Assembly: GCA_900239685.1 (NCBI GenBank)
Contig: OENT01000002.1
Location: 372,001-436,000 of the forward strand
DNA: 64,000 nucleotides
Reading direction: 5' to 3'
Source: Rotaria macrura
Taxonomy: Eukaryota > Rotifera > Eurotatoria > Philodinida > Philodinidae
The translations under genes were made by a program, and so were the position numbers. Shown here piece by piece: positions 1-12,274 of this stretch (positions are counted from its first letter, which is position 1; the number at the start of each line of letters is the position of its first letter). Under the pieces are notes generated by a model. That model was given only the letters and a program-made list of their open reading frames with translations. It had not been told where the DNA came from and ran no database searches.

Positions 1-2585
1 TTTAAATTAGCACCATATTTATTTTTGAACGTGTCCCGAATTTATTTCTCAATAAACTTTCAACAGAATTATGATAGAATTTGAGAGACGAAATGTTATT
101 GTGAGCGACTTATTATCTGAACATATAAATGAGAGAGAAGAGTTCGCTTTAAAATATCTCATTGTGTAGCAAGTATCCCAGATATAAATATTGGTCGGAA
201 AGAAATCTAGCCTATTCAATTTTATTTCTTCTTAGTTTTGCTTTCTCTCTCTTTTCCTCATCTACACCTATGGTCATTTGCTGTTTCAACCAAGAGAAAA
301 GACAACAAGGCAATTCCGTCAATTACTTCCATAGTCTTGTTTGGTAGGCAAATAAGCAACGGTTTGAGTACTGTAAAAATATGATTGAGACAAATCATTA
401 AGGAATTCGTTTTAGAAATTCTAATTTACTCCATCTAATAAGATTGTATCTCTATATGAGTTCAATTTCAGATTGCTACATCAGATTTAAATGATGCTTC
501 GAAATCAACTTAAATAGATATATCTATCTCACAATCAATATAAATGATATACATGATGAAAGTATTTTTCCTGCTAGCACTGCAGTCTTGATTAGTCCGC
601 ATCGGAAGAAAGTTATTCTAACTGATGGCAGGTGAATCAATCAAGTATGTCTAGTTGTATGATATCGTCTAATTCATGATTTGAGTATAGTTTAGTTGAA
701 CATCAGACAAGTTTTTCTCAAGCTAAAAACGTTATGAATGCATAATATAGTAGTGAGATGAGACTGACGAGATGAATTAGTTTCTATGTACATTCACTGA
801 ACCGTCATCTTATTGTAGAAATAATAATGCTGAGTGGTAGCAAGCTTCGCTCAAACATTCCTCCGTCATCGTTAGATATAAATGTATAGTAGTTGTTGAA
901 TTGTTGAAAAATTGATATGTTGAATATTTTTCTATCGAATTCTTGAACATCTGAGATTTCTGTTCGATCAAGGTTGTAATTAGGTATTTCTACTATCTAC
1001 GAACTTCATTGATTATGTATTAGACATAGATACAATTGTATGTGAAGGGCATTCAATCTATTGACGAATTTTTCATGTTATATTTCACTTTTTTGTGGTA
1101 CACATAGTGCAGCTTTAAACTCATGTCTTTCATTGAGTACTGCATCGATTGAGATGTTTTGATTAATATGTTCGTTTTTGATCGGTAAGATTTTTTCCTA
1201 TTGTTCGTAGCCCGTATAGTTTTGTTCTACAGTAATTATTATTTAGTTTTTAAAAAAATATGTTTTCAATCTGCATCTTCTCTCTTCGATCATCCGAACT
1301 AAAAATTCATAGCTCCCAACGTAACATACTTGTTGAATGAACTGTTCATCAAGGCGTTCAATAAACAACATCAAAATGCATGAAGGATTATCTACTAGTT
1401 ATAGTGTTAGATAAGCTCTAATAGATATTATAAAATCTAATGAAAATTTAATAAATCTTTGTTTTATATGTCGATGAAGAAAAAAAGCCTGTATACTATT
1501 CTAATTATAAAATTTTCGACTGTGATGTGGTGTTCCGAGTGCCATAGTTCAACAAAAATCTATTCATTGAAATCTTTTATCACTGCTCGATGGAATTTGT
1601 AAGTCGTTTTTAAAAACATGGTAATCAATTTTTCATTGTTCTATAGATATTACATACATCATTATGTTATCATCCGATGTGAGACAATAAATCGATAGTC
1701 TAGGATGAAGGTTCATCAAAAGACTTAAAATCTGTTGAGTCTCTCTAGACAAGACATAGAAAATCAATATTCAATCACAAATTTCTTCTCATTTTTTCAT
1801 CCAATAGAAACATTACATTAGTGAGTTGATAATTTAATGATTTGCAGAATTTTCCTACGGTACATCAACTTAAATAAAAAAAAACGGATACATTAAGATT
1901 GATAGTATTTAAATCAAGTAATTCAAGCTGTTTACCTTCTTATAACCTTGGCCATGATGAATCTTCATACATAAAAACGTGTCTGTTATTCAGTTGAGTA
2001 TTTAATCGAAGTATTATTCTGATGATCCACTGCAAATATTTGATAACAGTCTATTTAACTTGATCAAAACAACTACTAGAGACAAGTTAAACTCAATCCG
2101 ATAAACATCTTGTCGATAATTTATTTTCGACAAAGAATGAAATACTATAACTATAAACAGAGTCATACACTATTCGATATTTATTCATTTCACTTGTTGA
2201 ATATTTTCCGTTGAAAGGTTAAATGATTTTTTTCGAAGTAAAACATTCGTGTGTTCTTAGTATTTCATTGGAAGTAGTTTTTTTAAATATTGAAACATTG
2301 TTGAATAGGAAGAGAGAAAGTTTTCTATTTTTTGTCATATGTTCATCTGTAATATATGAAAAATATTTTATGCATCAACTTCTAACTTTTAATTAATTCT
2401 GAAACGACGAAGAAAACGTAATGATTTTCTTCTTCGTTCCCGCTAAGCAGTCTCATTCTCTCGTTCTTTTCTTTCAATCTCTGAAAAAATATTCCTACTT
2501 AAAATTATTTGCCATCCGAAAAAATATATAGTCGTCGATTTTTATTTTGATTAAAAATTATTATTAAGAAACAAAAAAGCCTATT
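1..2585. other. intergenic, no gene seen
   Basis: AT-rich sequence with stops in all frames; the longest open frame (61 codons near 162-347) has no recognisable family or splice context. I see no repeat structure or RNA gene here. The 3' end of the minus-strand Tctex1-type gene begins at its right edge. Confidence 0.6.
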
Positions 2586-3195
2586 TTATGCAACAACACC
2601 ATGAATTAGAATGAGAAATTTAAATGCATCCGTTTCAATTTCGATGGAAAGTACATCATCGGTTCGATAATTCCATAAACATCGACTCATTATTATAATA
2701 CTGTTTTCATCTTGTTTAGGATATGACATAACTTGTATAATAACTTTATAATTATCTTTTATATGTCGTGCAACGATGCGTTTTAACATTTCAGTTATTT
2801 CAAATGTTAGTTTTCGAACAGCATTTTCTTCAGTATAATCAAGCTGTTTGATCTGTGGTAGATTAAGTAACTGAGCCACTTGATCTTTGATAAGCTATAA
2901 GAAAAGTTGAGTTGATTAATCTTTGTTCAAAAGATTTATTACATACAACACTGAATAAATTATCAGCAAATTTCACTGGTACGCCATCACTAGGTACTCT
3001 CTTCATTGATTCTTTATTGACATTTGGTTCATACGAATCTTCAACAGAGATACACTTTACGTATAATAAAACAAAAATAGAAAATCTATCTATACTAGTA
3101 TCAATGGAATTTAACCGTAAGAACCTTTCGCTATGTCGACTTATTGGTGTTGAAGAAGAAACCGACATAAAATTATTAGAGGCTGCCGTTGCCAT
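2586..3195 (-). CDS. Tctex1-domain dynein light chain (DYNLT5/TCTEX1D-like)
   Basis: Two exons, 3195-2947 and 2894-2586, joined in phase 0 across a 52-nt intron with a perfect GTATGT donor and TTATAG acceptor; product 185 aa. The Tctex1 fold fills the C-terminal half: a helical stretch (YTEENAVRKLTFEITEMLKR) is followed by strands containing YKVIIQVM, the family signature SRCLWN (usually SRCLWD) and a hydrophobic end (DAFKFLILIHGVVA). Family knowledge: these proteins bind dynein intermediate chain or act in cilia and flagella. The Ser/Thr-rich N-terminal 60 residues are unassigned and could include an unrecognised intron. The start is the first Met of the open frame; the plus-strand open frame across this exon is an antisense shadow. 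Ciliary dynein would be expected in a ciliated animal. The family call is strong, the exact subfamily less so. Confidence 0.82.
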
Positions 3196-6100
3196 AATAG
3201 ATTTGTCAATATCAATATCGATAAATAATTATTTTTTGATCGTTGATGTTTCTTTCGGCACTTGCTTATGTGTCAAATGTAATGTGTAATACAATTGAAA
3301 TAGCAAAAAAACAAAATATGTTGACTATACCACGAGTCTCGTTTTTATTTCTATGATGATGCTTCTTTTCTCTCACCGTTCCCACTCTTGTGGATGTATA
3401 GAATGCGCACATGCTCATGTAGGTGAGATGAAGAACACGCAAGAAAAACAAAAAAGAGAACAACTAAGAAATTAAAGCGGAGAAGTGTGGGTTGTCTTAA
3501 AACAACAACAACTACCGTTGCTGCCAGGTGCGCATCAATGAAACTCGTAGCAAAGAGAAAAGAAAAAAGAAAGAGCGGTTTTAATTACTTTTAAAAAAAA
3601 TATTATCTATGAAATTGCAAAAAAGAAAAGACACGTTAAAGCGATAACTGCTGTTTATCAATGCGCAGAACGTAGCATATGTCAAACCTTTTGTATGCAA
3701 AAATGAATTGAGTACATACTCGACAACTATCGAATTACTGAATGAACGATTTTGCGTCATATATATGTGCATCGGCAAAACGATAAATTTCATCATTATA
3801 CATACCCTAGACGAATGAACATTTTTTCAATGCACCTGCTGCAATACTATACAATTATTGAGGTCAATTCAATAATGAATGAAAAGAAAAGAGAGGTTAT
3901 CAAATGAAGACATGGCACGAATGTTAATGACAAAAGAGAAAAAAAATGTTAACACATGTAGCAACCATATCATGCTAACAGCTGACGGCTAAAATAATAT
4001 TTCTCTGCTATATTTTTATCATGTTTTTAGGCATTTTTGTTGTCATACTACACACTAAAAGTAAATTTGGTCAAATTAGTTTGAAATTTTTTATCGAAAT
4101 GAATGGGGAAAAGTTTATTTGGAGGATAGAATCAGAGACTAGATCTCACATAGATGTTTTTGAAAGATATCCATTTGAAAATATTCATGTAGAGAACACC
4201 GTGATACAAAAGAAAAAATATAGAATTAAATATCAACATTTACTTTCATGGTTGAAGTGTTATCGAAATGAGTCATTCACAACATTATGATAGACTTTTT
4301 TTTCCTGCTTTTTCTATTTCCCTCTGGAAATTCATCTTTCAAAAAATTTGTTTACGATTCATGAATTAAATATAATAAGCTCAGTTTCACATGATTCTAA
4401 TTGTACATGGCATGTATTCGTTAGTGTTAATATGCAATGAACAAGACAATCGCTTTGAGTCGATTCTTTAAGCATATTAAACGGAGTTTTTCTTGCAAAT
4501 CTCTTTACATGAATTTTTTCAAGTATACAAAATAGGATCGATACGAAGGAGTTCTTGATTCAAAATTGATTCATGAAAAGGAGCTCCTCTCATCAATTGT
4601 ACTTTCCTCTATCGGATCATGGAGACTAGAATAAGAATGGCAAAGAATAATCCTTCGAAGAAAGTAAAATGGAAACTTACGAGTTTTAATAATGGAAACA
4701 AAAAAAAATTAATTAGCAACATTGTTTTAAATGACCGTATTCGTATGAAGCTTTCGAACTTTCATTTATCTTTACTCATGATTATCCTTGAAATACATGA
4801 ACTAGAATGAAAACATCGTCAGGGAACTTCGTCTTGATATCAAATTGAATCTGTCGATCATCGAGCAGAGCAAAAAGACGATATGACAATGCCCTGTCTT
4901 GTTCGACGTCAGTCCAAACCAGAATTACATATGATTATCATTCGAAAAGATTTTTCTTTCTACAAATTTGATTTCCAAATATAGTTTCTTCTTATTCAAT
5001 CATTTATCTAATCGACGATATGAGCAAGTTGTTCATCAATTCTAGAGGTTTCATACATAATTGTAATAGTATACGTTTGTAATTACAACATCTACTGACT
5101 ATAAAATGATGCATCAATAAGAATTTTAGGGAAAAATTGATATGAATCCATAGAAATAATGTTCAAAATACTATATACCGTTGATATTGTAATATCTGCT
5201 TGTTTTATTCTCCAGACACCTATGATATTGGCTCCTATGATTAGTAAAGTGCAGGATACCGATAGATGACACATAATATATGTTTGTTTATCAATGATTT
5301 GTTTGTCGATCAATTTTGATTGATGTTTTTTCTTCAAGGTATTTGCTCTACTATATGACATTGAATGTAGCAGAATTCACTGATATTGATAGAAGCCGAT
5401 GTTATTTAAGCATTAGTATTATTAAAAGATCAACATCTTTTGACAGATTGCCTGTAAGTTTGAATTACAATTAGTGAACAACTCGATTAGTCTCACGAGT
5501 ACTCATGTATTGATTATATCTAATACAAGTACATAACACATTATGGTCATATTCTTTTTCTGTTGTTATCATATTCTATGTACCATGGAAAACAGAGGAA
5601 ATCGTAATTGTTTGAAATTGATTATTGATTCAAAGAATATCAAATCAAGAACTCAATAGATTAGAAGAAAAACGTTATAGTTCATCTTTTCGAAATGTTT
5701 TCCATTTGTTTCTTCAAAAATTCATTATACGAGCATATACTTGTTTAGAACTACCGTCTATGATATATGTATGAGCAATTACACATCGATTCCATTTTTA
5801 TATAGAGATTATAAATTTTACTTTATTTCTTCAACAATATAGGAATGGCTGCACTGTTAGTGTCAGTTACAAAAATTGCAGCTAGTTAGATGTCTATTAT
5901 TTTTTTTCCTTTTCAGAAGTAATCTGTCGGCATCCATGTTGGCAACTACTTCTCGTATGACAGGCATGATGGATAGAATTATTTCTAATGTGTGATAAGA
6001 TGTTGTGAATTAGTGTGAGTAATGAGCTATTTATTATTGGTGGGAGATCTCTTCTATCTTGAAGAAGAATTTCAAAAGTTCGAAATAGAACCTAAGTATC

Positions 6101-7256
6101 ACTTTTGAAATTCAATGGAAAAAATGAATCTTTTACGTTTCATGTTTGCATTAGTAAATCGTTCCCCTTTCTAGATAAAACTATTAAGTTAGCGACTGCA
6201 TAGTAGTTGGTGTAAATATGATTTGTTTTCATAAATCAAATATTCCATATTGATATTGAACAGAATTAATGTAAGTAAAGATGCAGCACATTATTCTATT
6301 CATAGTTCACACTGACGAAAATATCCGGTCGATCGATAAAAAAGGGAACAGCGGTAAAGGATAATAGTTTATTAATGTTTACCAATAGGTAAAACGAGAG
6401 AAAAAAATCTGTGACAAGTAACCCAATCAAAAGTATCAATAAAAAGAAAGGGGTCGAGTATGTGATTAGTTTAAGGATAAAAATAAACATATACTCGACT
6501 TAGATATTCTTTTGACTGATTTAGGATAATTTTAAACGAACAAAGACTCTTACTGGTTAACTAGTTAATCGCTCACGTCTAATGTTGATGCTTTCATTGT
6601 GGACTTACATGATAAAACCTAAACAGTTCGAGTTCTAAATCAAACTTTGTATCGTTGTGAACTTAAAAGCGTTGTGCACTGTTCGATATTTCTGAACACC
6701 TAGGGAATAGAATCGTCTTCTGTATTGATATTAGTAATTTTTATTTAATGGCAAAGAAACAATTCATCTAAAAACTTCTTCGAAAGATTTCTTTTGCTCT
6801 TTATGGAGCAACGTCATATTCATTTAGTTGATGATCTCTCATAAAAAAATAACTACTGGATTGTACTCATCATTGTGGTTATCGAAGTAGACATGCGTCA
6901 TTCAAAGCCGTGTCTCTCTAAATTACCAACGGAAATATTCTTTTTTACAATTTTGAATATGATTATTTAAAAGAATCACTCAAATTGATAATATATAAAA
7001 TTTTATTTCTTTATAGTGAACAAAATCAAAAACGTCTTATGAGATGTCAGAAGAAAAGAACAAGACATTTTTCAATTTTACAACGATTTCCGAGATTTTA
7101 TGGATTCCTAACAGAAAACATTATTGTTCATCTGAAGCCCCAATTAATAAGGGCACATCATCCTATATGGAATAATTGGATTTTAATCGTTCAAGCTGTC
7201 TTGTCCTTATGAAAGACAAAAAATAATAGCAAAAAATATCACTTTGCGAACTACCT
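3196..7256. other. intergenic, no supported gene
   Basis: About 4 kb of AT-rich DNA. Open frames at 4021-4290 (+), 4619-4810 (+), 5092-5361 (-) and 6985-7212 (+) are short, low in complexity or hydrophobic by composition, and match no family I recognise. The 5092-5361 frame has a hydrophobic stretch that could be a membrane segment, but I see no splice-linked partner exon. No repeats of note. Confidence 0.5.
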
Positions 7257-7913
7257 ACATCCAATTATAAATGCACAGATTTTTTCTTAATGGATGTTTA
7301 TTCAGTGACAGCATACTGCGACACATGAAATAAATGACTTCATCAGTTTTCTTTTCTAAATCGATTTTGTAATTGAAAAGAAGCCGATAAATTACTATGA
7401 AATTTAATTTTGAAACTATTTTAGATTTTTATCTCTCTTATTCTCAAAACTTCATAATGTGCAATCATCGACAAATAATAATAATTTATATATTTATCCT
7501 TGATTTTTTCGCACATTCAACTTCAACTCGACATGTAGGTCATCAAAAACCATTTGGTTCATCAGGTCCATTTAAAAAAGTAGACGAATTAACCGATGGT
7601 TTTCCTGATCCGATAATATTTTTCGATAAATACGTATCGAAATCGCGTCCTGTCCTCTTTCGTCAAGCACTCATTAATGATACTTATTTATCCCTATGGG
7701 ACAACGATGACAACTTTAGAAATATATTCTTGAACAGTAATGACACAGTTCATATTGAAACAAGTAAAAAAGAAAATCGAAAACAGGATATTTTAACGAT
7801 GACAGTGACAGAATTTTTAAAGCGATATCAATATGAAGAACTTTACCTTGTTGACGAAGTACCAAATTTATTAAGGTAACTTTTAAAATACAAGCTTAAC
7901 TATTCAATAGTGC
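7257..7913 (+). pseudogene. Partial duplicate of JmjC gene (5' flank, exon 1, part of intron 1)
   Basis: This 657-bp block matches 14324-14980 at a constant offset of 7067 bases. I found a single difference by eye (A in CGACACATG near 7323 versus G in the second copy), outside the coding part. It contains the whole first exon (open frame 7397-7879), giving the same 160 residues as the downstream gene, plus about 140 bases of upstream flank and most of intron 1. Identity stops inside the intron at the 8-mer CAATAGTG, where a palindromic element begins. No HxD exon or EF-hand exon follows, so a full enzyme cannot be made. Near-identity implies a very recent duplication, gene conversion, or an assembly or allelic artefact. 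Confidence 0.85.
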
Positions 7914-8028
7914 CTAAGAAGGAAAAAACTGATTACTAATACCAGTAATCAATTAGTAATCACTGGTTATCATTGGTAATCACTAGTAATCAAGTAATCA
8001 GTTTGTGCCCCCTTGCTTAAGATAGTCC
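7913..8028. mobile_element. 116-bp palindromic MITE-like element, 8-bp flanking repeat
   Basis: The interior is built from repeats of TGATTACT and its complement, with arms meeting near 7965. The left end reads CCTAAGAAGG..ACTGATTACT; the complement of the right end reads CTTAAGCAAGG..ACTGATTACT. The same 8-mer, CAATAGTG, lies immediately outside at 7905-7912 and 8029-8036, as expected for a target-site duplication. Eight bases is the size known for hAT elements, but the termini do not show a clean hAT terminal repeat. It sits exactly at the point where the duplicated JmjC block loses identity with its parent copy. Confidence 0.6.
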
Positions 8029-8099
8029 CAATAGTGAAATTTATGTTGACGTATCGTATATTTTATTAGTGCATCTATCCTTTCTTTTGAAATTTTTAG

Positions 8100-8496
8100 T
8101 CACTTCCGGAAGATATTACTATCAGTACTGAACCATCAACCTTATTAGTAAGTGATGCTGATAAAAGTTTCAACCAATTTAATACATTATTCAACAAGTG
8201 GTGTGATTCGTCTTCAATCACAATTAGATTATGAAACTACACGTTCATAGCGATTTGTAATTCGTGTATCTGATTCTGATTTAGTACAATCATTATCCAC
8301 TGATACGTGGCTGTCAATATCCATAAAAGATGTTCTTGTTTGTCCAGTTTAAATTCTTCCTCAATTAAGTCGCCGCTTTCAATATATGAGAATCAAAACT
8401 TATTTATCTATGAAAATACAGAAATCAATAATATGCCATTAGGTTTTATACGTTTTTTCGATCGAGACTCCATTGAAACACAACTTTTTATCTAAT
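8100..8496 (+). pseudogene. Decayed coding-like stretch, family unknown
   Basis: After a pyrimidine-rich acceptor-like tract ending TTTTTAG at about 8100, translation gives protein-like runs (SLPEDITISTEPSTLLVSDA, then RVSDSDLVQSLSTDTWLSIS in another frame), broken by several stops and frame changes. A final open run ends at 8495. Composition differs from flanking noncoding DNA and resembles an old exon set. I do not recognise the family. It lies directly behind the truncated JmjC duplicate and is not homologous to the JmjC downstream exons. Confidence 0.3.
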
Positions 8497-8870
8497 TGAT
8501 AACATTAGACAAACAATAAAAACAAGAATATTAAATCATTTCATCAAATCAATTGAATTCTTATATACTGAGTGCGAAATATGGAATATTCAATCTGGAA
8601 TTTCAAGCCGAAATCGAGACAAATAGAAGTTGATAATGAAATATTGTAGTTCAACTACAACACCCAAATCATATCTTTAGAAATACTTGTTAGTTAGTTT
8701 TTTTTCTTTATTGTTGTTTCCAAAATAGAGAAAAAATTATACATTCATAGACACCTATAAACAGTGGAAGTTGTAAGCTTTTATTTTTAAGAAAGAAAGA
8801 ACGAAAGATATCTGATATTCATGGTAATTTGAAAAAAGTTACAACAGTAAGAACAAAATTTAAAAAATGT

Positions 8871-8954
8871 TTATGCACTGTTATATTTCTTTTTATTTGA
8901 ATGCGACGAATTCGGTGATGTTCTTCCATTATTCTTGTCATGATCTGACTGTTT
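8871..8954 (-). other. Possible orphan terminal exon
   Basis: On the minus strand an acceptor-like CTATTTAG precedes 28 codons ending in TAA (start KQSDHDKNNGRTSPNSS, end KKKYNSA). Its Ser/Asn/Lys-rich composition resembles rotifer protein tails, but no upstream exon was identified. Weak call. Confidence 0.18.
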
Positions 8955-9089
8955 CTAAATAGATTTATATATTCATCCATGGAGTATAATCAGCGATTAG
9001 CTTCGCTTATACGAAGCTTTAGAATAAACGAGATCAAAAAAGGAAATGTTTTATTTATAATTCCAAAACACAGAAAGATATTGGTTAAA

Positions 9090-9385
9090 TCTTGAACCGC
9101 ACCCAACTCGAGAAGTACGGCCTGGTTCCCACAGGAAAACACGGGAGTATTGAAGCAGTATTTTGGCCAGAAATGTTTCGGAGTTTGTTCTGGTAGATTT
9201 CAAACAATTCTTGTTCTTTCCTGCAGGAACCGACCGGAAATCATTGCGAAACAACAGAATGATTTTCGGCTAGAATACTGCATCCATGTTCCAGTATTTT
9301 CATGCAGGATATGATGATTTTCCGACGTCTTTCCTACAATATATCCTAAGACCGGAAAGATCGACCAGAGCGTATGAGCCGAGTT
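9090..9385. repeat. Degenerate foldback of TTCCGG / CAGTATT units
   Basis: A locally GC-richer island in AT-rich DNA. Two arms fold on a centre near CCTGCAGG (about 9220). The left arm contains GCAGTATTTTGGCCAGAAAT; the complement of the right arm contains GCAGTATTCTAGCCGAAAAT. Arms match only about two thirds by eye. No coding signal; open frames here are shadows of the repeat. The architecture resembles the islands at 12841-13176 and 28005-28359. Confidence 0.45.
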
Positions 9386-9772
9386 TCAATGTGTATTACT
9401 TCTGTACGATACATATGAATTATGTCCACTGCTGACAATACAATATAAATACATGATCCTTATCTATAATATCAGTAGGATTTTAATAATTAAAAAAATT
9501 CTTTATTCCATGGAGTTAAAAATGGATAGAAAGTCTTCCGCACTTTAAACCACGAAAACGTCGTCGAAAGCAATGCATAGTGAAGATTCAATTCTCCTCA
9601 GTAAGATTATGAAAATCAGGTCTTTGTGAAACAGCACATTAATTCTGAGGGAGAACACTCTGATGCATAATTCTATGATAAAATTTTAATTTTTTTTCTA
9701 AAAAAAGAAAAATTGTTTAATTGACATTATTGAATTCTTTTCTAGAATTGTCTACCTAAATCCATAAAACTT

Positions 9773-10746
9773 CTAATCAACACGAATATTATTGAATAAT
9801 TGCTGATAAATAAAATGACTACAGACATCATTAGTGTCTTGATTATTATTATTGTCATGCGATTGATATTCGTCATTAACAATTTTATTATTTCTAACAA
9901 GAGTAACAACTAAATGTTGATCATTTTGATCATTTTCAATAGAAATTTTTACGAATTCAGTTGACTGAATATTTTTAATAACTTCGCCAATGGCTTTTGC
10001 TTGATTTATGTTATCAACACCATATAATCGGCATCGATATGCTAATAGTGGAGTTTTAAACATTACATCAGCAGGTAAGGCATATAAATGATCATTAGTT
10101 AGATTTTCTAAAATATTTCCATAATCAATGCATTGAATATTACATTTATTATCATCCATAGCAATAATTTGACCACGATAACACTCATTTTGATTATTAG
10201 AAGCAATACATAAATCATTAATTAACCAATTATTTGTTTTATGTTGTTTCCCACATGTTTTTAATATTTCTTTCAATTCACAAATGGCAATAATATCATT
10301 AACAAATAAATGAATATAAAAGAAATTCTTGTTTACTGCTGTAATATTTGCCGGTCACGTTAGTTTCGACTCATTATTTTTGATTTGCATTATTTCGATC
10401 AGTTCCTGAAGATTAAAAAGGAGACAAAAACTTTTCGAGCATTAGAACTAACCTTATTTTTCTTTTCTTTTTCAAGCACCTGATTTAACATGAAATCTGC
10501 ACAATGAAGTAAATATTTAACTTTTCACGACGATGAACATATTCGAAGTTTTCTTTTTTTATCCTGTTTCACCTCTTCACAAAGCACATAAACATTTTCA
10601 TATGCTTCACAGAGATGGTTTAATACACGAATAAGTTCTTCCGGCTAGAGAGATAATATATTTATAGTTGTCATTATATATTTCTATATTTTTATACTTA
10701 CATTTTTCATATGATGCAGAATTTTGAGGAAAAAATTGAGTGACAT
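9773..10746 (-). pseudogene. Tudor-domain protein pseudogene (two in-frame TGA)
   Basis: Three exons (10746-10702, 10644-10453, 10405-9773), each a multiple of three and linked by good splice sites, give one continuous 290-codon frame. It reads through a helical or coiled-coil segment (EELIRVLNHLCEAYENVYVL, then EKEKKNKELIEIMQ) into a tudor domain. The domain has the typical landmarks FYIHLF, NDLCIASNNQ, ECYRGQIIAMDD and the aromatic-cage region IQCIDYGN. TGA codons interrupt at 10527-10525 and 10357-10355. Both follow a CG dinucleotide context (TCG TGA, ACG TGA) and would arise from CGA by one C-to-T change. Splice sites and frame are otherwise intact, so loss is recent. Family knowledge: tudor domains bind methyl-arginine, often on Piwi proteins in germ granules. 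The parent could be an STK31- or TDRD-like protein; I cannot decide. Confidence 0.65.
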
Positions 10747-11194
10747 ATTATAGTTTACAATCTAAAATATGAACTGCAAATAAAATTGCTGTCATTATGT
10801 GTTTCTAGTTTAATTGAAAAATTTTCTATTCCTTCGTTCGGTCTAAACTTATTTTCTTCTCCATATGTACATACACATAAAATTTAAGTACATATGATTG
10901 ATCACGCGTTAAATGGATGCTGATCTGATCTAGGAGTAATATATTTCACTATTCCCACAGAAAAAAAATTCAAAAAACAGAGGTACGCAACCGTTTTAAA
11001 AACCCCTGTTTTTCTTGACACACTAGAGTGAATCGACTCTGATATGCCTACTATAACGTGTAGTATGGCGGTTTCAAGTATGGTACCCTTCTAGGAGCAT
11101 GGAATAGAGCTCTCTGGAGCTCCATTTCCACAAAGCCCATTTGTAGAGTGAGATGAATTTTATGTGTAATGATCGAAAAATTTGACTGAAAAAG
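10747..11194. other. intergenic, nothing recognised
   Basis: AT-rich, with a small GC-richer patch near 11030-11110 containing short self-complementary words (CTACTATAACGTGTAGTATG, GGAGCTCC). No gene seen. Confidence 0.4.
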
Positions 11195-11335
11195 TGGGGC
11201 AGAGCATTTTCATTATCCTGACAGATTACTTCGCACTTCGATATTCACCGCGATTTATAAAAGCGGTAATAACCGGGATAATGAAAATCGCGGTTATCCA
11301 AATGGCACCGTGGTGCTCTGCAAGGGTTGTCCAAC
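11195..11335. mobile_element. Short MITE-like foldback (~140 bp)
   Basis: Outer words GCAGAGCA (left) and TGCTCTGC (right), and inner words TTTTCATTATCC and GGATAATGAAAA, are mutually complementary and nested in the correct order. The centre holds CGCGATTTATAAAAGCG. The open frame 11182-11367 crossing it is a by-product. No target-site duplication was identified. Non-autonomous; family unknown. Confidence 0.45.
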
Positions 11336-12274
11336 ATATGATTTCCGTGGGTTACCTTGTGAAATAAAGATAGATGAATTATTTATTTAACAAAAATAAA
11401 GATAAATAAGTAAATAAAGTCTTCAAAATAAACGATAGTAAACATAAATTATCACCGCTAAACTAATCTATAATACTATCAAGTCTTGCAACTAAAATTG
11501 TTATTCTCATAGGGAAGAGACTGTCAAACATAAATTTTGATCAAAGGTCATTGATAGTGAAGAATTCGTGTTAGAGGTCTTGTTTCATTAATTTTTTACT
11601 AATTAACTTTTACTGATATTCCAGAAACACCACCTCTAACAGAAAGAGCTAGCTAGTTCGGAGACAACAACTACGTGTTCATTAATAGTTATTATTGTCA
11701 TGTAGTCATCAAAGTGAGCAAATTCTTGCAAGTATGAATAGTAACAAGCAACATAATTCTTGGACAGTACATCATATTTTAAGTTGATTGTTCCTACCTT
11801 GTGGATGATATTTAAAATTCATACGTTGATGATCAGTCTCGAATCTATTTTAATTCAGATTGATTAAATCTAACAGGATCCGATTGGTTTCATTCACGTG
11901 AGAAGTCTATATGCATTATGTTCTGTTGAAATCGAAGATTTTTAGGCATAAACAGATATGAAAACGTTTCCCTCACAATTAGTGAATTTATTTTAATATG
12001 AGAACATGTATTATAAGTTCTTATTTACAATAGCAGAAAAAAATGAAATTACTATTAAAAAATGGTATGATTCATGTTTGAACTATTCCTTAAATTGTAG
12101 ATACATAACCATTAATAATATGAAAACAATAGAATTACTTTTATTCAACTATGGTGCATAGAGCATAAAGTGTTTGCTTTTCTTCTTCTTATGATTTTAT
12201 TTGAGCTAATTCAAGTATATTTTATTATTACAAAGTAGCTTTATTTAAGAAGTTTTTAGCAAAAAAACAAATAT
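11336..12274. other. intergenic, no gene seen
   Basis: AT-rich sequence without coding-like frames, repeats or RNA motifs that I could recognise. Confidence 0.5.

Noticed and set aside
2912-3289. 125-codon plus-strand frame
   Set aside because: It is antisense to exon 1 of the Tctex1-type gene, whose minus-strand reading matches a family and splice sites.
5876-5997. Short open stretches that look like two exons (MAALLVSVTKIAA and SNLSASMLATTSRMTG)
   Set aside because: The intron between them would be only about 32 nt and the phases do not join.
8999-9018. AGCTTCGCTTATACGAAGCT, resembling a recombinase site
   Set aside because: The similarity to loxP-type arms is short and the spacer differs; an isolated 7-bp inverted repeat is expected by chance or from a small foldback.
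10355-10527. In-frame TGA codons as selenocysteine
   Set aside because: Tudor proteins are not known selenoproteins, both sites look like CGA changed to TGA, and no SECIS-like element was recognised.
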